NCBI RefSeq assembly: GCF_932274485.2
Contig: NC_065880.2
Coordinates: 88,595,730 to 88,659,729, forward strand
Reading direction: 5' to 3'
Length of the DNA stretch: 64,000 bases
Source: Patella vulgata
Lineage: Eukaryota > Mollusca > Gastropoda > Patellidae
Part shown: piece after piece, positions 63,614 through 64,000 of the stretch
Position numbering within the stretch: the first letter of the stretch is position 1
How the letters are laid out: the number at the start of each line of letters is the position of its first letter
Made by a program: the position numbers and the translations under genes
Notes under the pieces: generated by a model
Databases searched by the model: none
What the model was told of the DNA's origin: nothing
The model's input: only the letters and a program-made list of their open reading frames with translations

Positions 63614-64000
63614 GTTATTTCATAATCTCGCTTACGAACATGGGCGTAACAGACTTTAGACATATACTTAGTCATAGTTTGATATTATTTATGAAATATT
63701 TTCCACGTTACAGGCACCTGTGATCAAATTCCCCTTCTCCAATAGCCGAGTCACTGGTGCAGGACGGGGCGGAGGACCTGCTAAGGGACAACATATCGGA
63801 TGGGAAGTAAAAAACGTGACCCCCATGTCAGGGGCGCAGATCGCCAAAAAATAGTGGTTGGGACAGTCCATGCGCAGGCGACTATTGGTAAAGAGGAGGC
63901 TTCAGGGGTCCTCCCCCGAAATTTTTTAAAAACTAGACGCTCTAAAACGCACTGTGGGTATTTTCAGCATCATTTTCTGGCAAACATTTCTAATCCCTGA
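63614..64000. other. Downstream flank with a SINE-B scrap
   Basis: 63750-63820 (ggtgcaggacggggcggagg, catatcggatgggaagtaaa) resembles SINE-B. The final ~180 bp (ggggtcctcccccgaaattt...) look repeat-like but match nothing else here. Confidence 0.45.

Noticed and set aside
1-64000. LTR retrotransposon or endogenous virus
   Set aside because: No paired long direct repeats with TG...CA ends and no gag, protease, integrase or envelope-like frames were noticed.

Overview
This window is intronic-rich animal nuclear DNA. Coding exons are short, bounded by GT/AG splice sites and separated by introns of up to about 29 kb, and the sequence between them is packed with tRNA-derived SINEs, miniature inverted-repeat transposons (MITEs), minisatellites and a few larger transposons. 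No prokaryotic gene organisation, CRISPR array or rRNA is seen. A marine invertebrate, most likely a mollusc, fits the group-4 opsin and the repeat style, but the lineage is an inference.

One host gene is supported: a peropsin-like (RRH-type, group 4) opsin on the + strand. Five exons were assembled by eye (3549-3711, 32394-32521, 56733-56829, 59017-59236, 60789-61052). All intron phases agree and no stop interrupts the reading frame. Together they encode TM1 to TM7 and the C-terminus, with Tyr at the position of the rhodopsin counterion (113), DRY, an Asp at position 181, the ECL2 Cys, the TM7 Lys in FAKSSTAYNP, and NPIIY. The start-codon exon was not found and is probably upstream. Introns are 28.7, 24.2, 2.2 and 1.6 kb. 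The 3' parts of two introns are odd: the acceptor plus the first bases of exon C occur three times, and those of exon D twice, and the extra copies that can be read lead to a stop.

Two SINE families dominate. SINE-A is about 270 bp with a tRNA-like head, a core containing 'ctccggtttcctcccac' and a (CT)n tail. SINE-B is about 370 bp with a different tRNA-like head and an (ATTTC)n tail. Both end in the same 3' block, GGACGTTAAACCCCATTTC, so they probably use the same LINE machinery. Many copies have clear target-site duplications (TSDs) and several are nested.

DNA transposons: a Tc1-like element with an uninterrupted DD34E transposase (24567-26093) and a deletion derivative of it (61753-62963); MITE families named here C and D (9-11 bp TSDs, Mutator-like), F, G, I and P (TTAA target) and N (7-bp TSD of the form CCNNNGG); and a hAT-like end. 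Retroelements: a Penelope-like reverse-transcriptase fragment (7219-8421), two hairpin-bearing insertions probably related to it, and short LINE fragments. Minisatellites with units of 18 to 125 bp make up much of the rest, including one that grew out of a SINE-A core (47484-48200).

Layout: 1-3.5 kb, repeats and the intron upstream of exon A; 3.5-32.4 kb, intron A-B; 32.5-56.7 kb, intron B-C; 56.7-61.1 kb, exons C to E; 61.1-64 kb, downstream flank with the second Tc1 copy.
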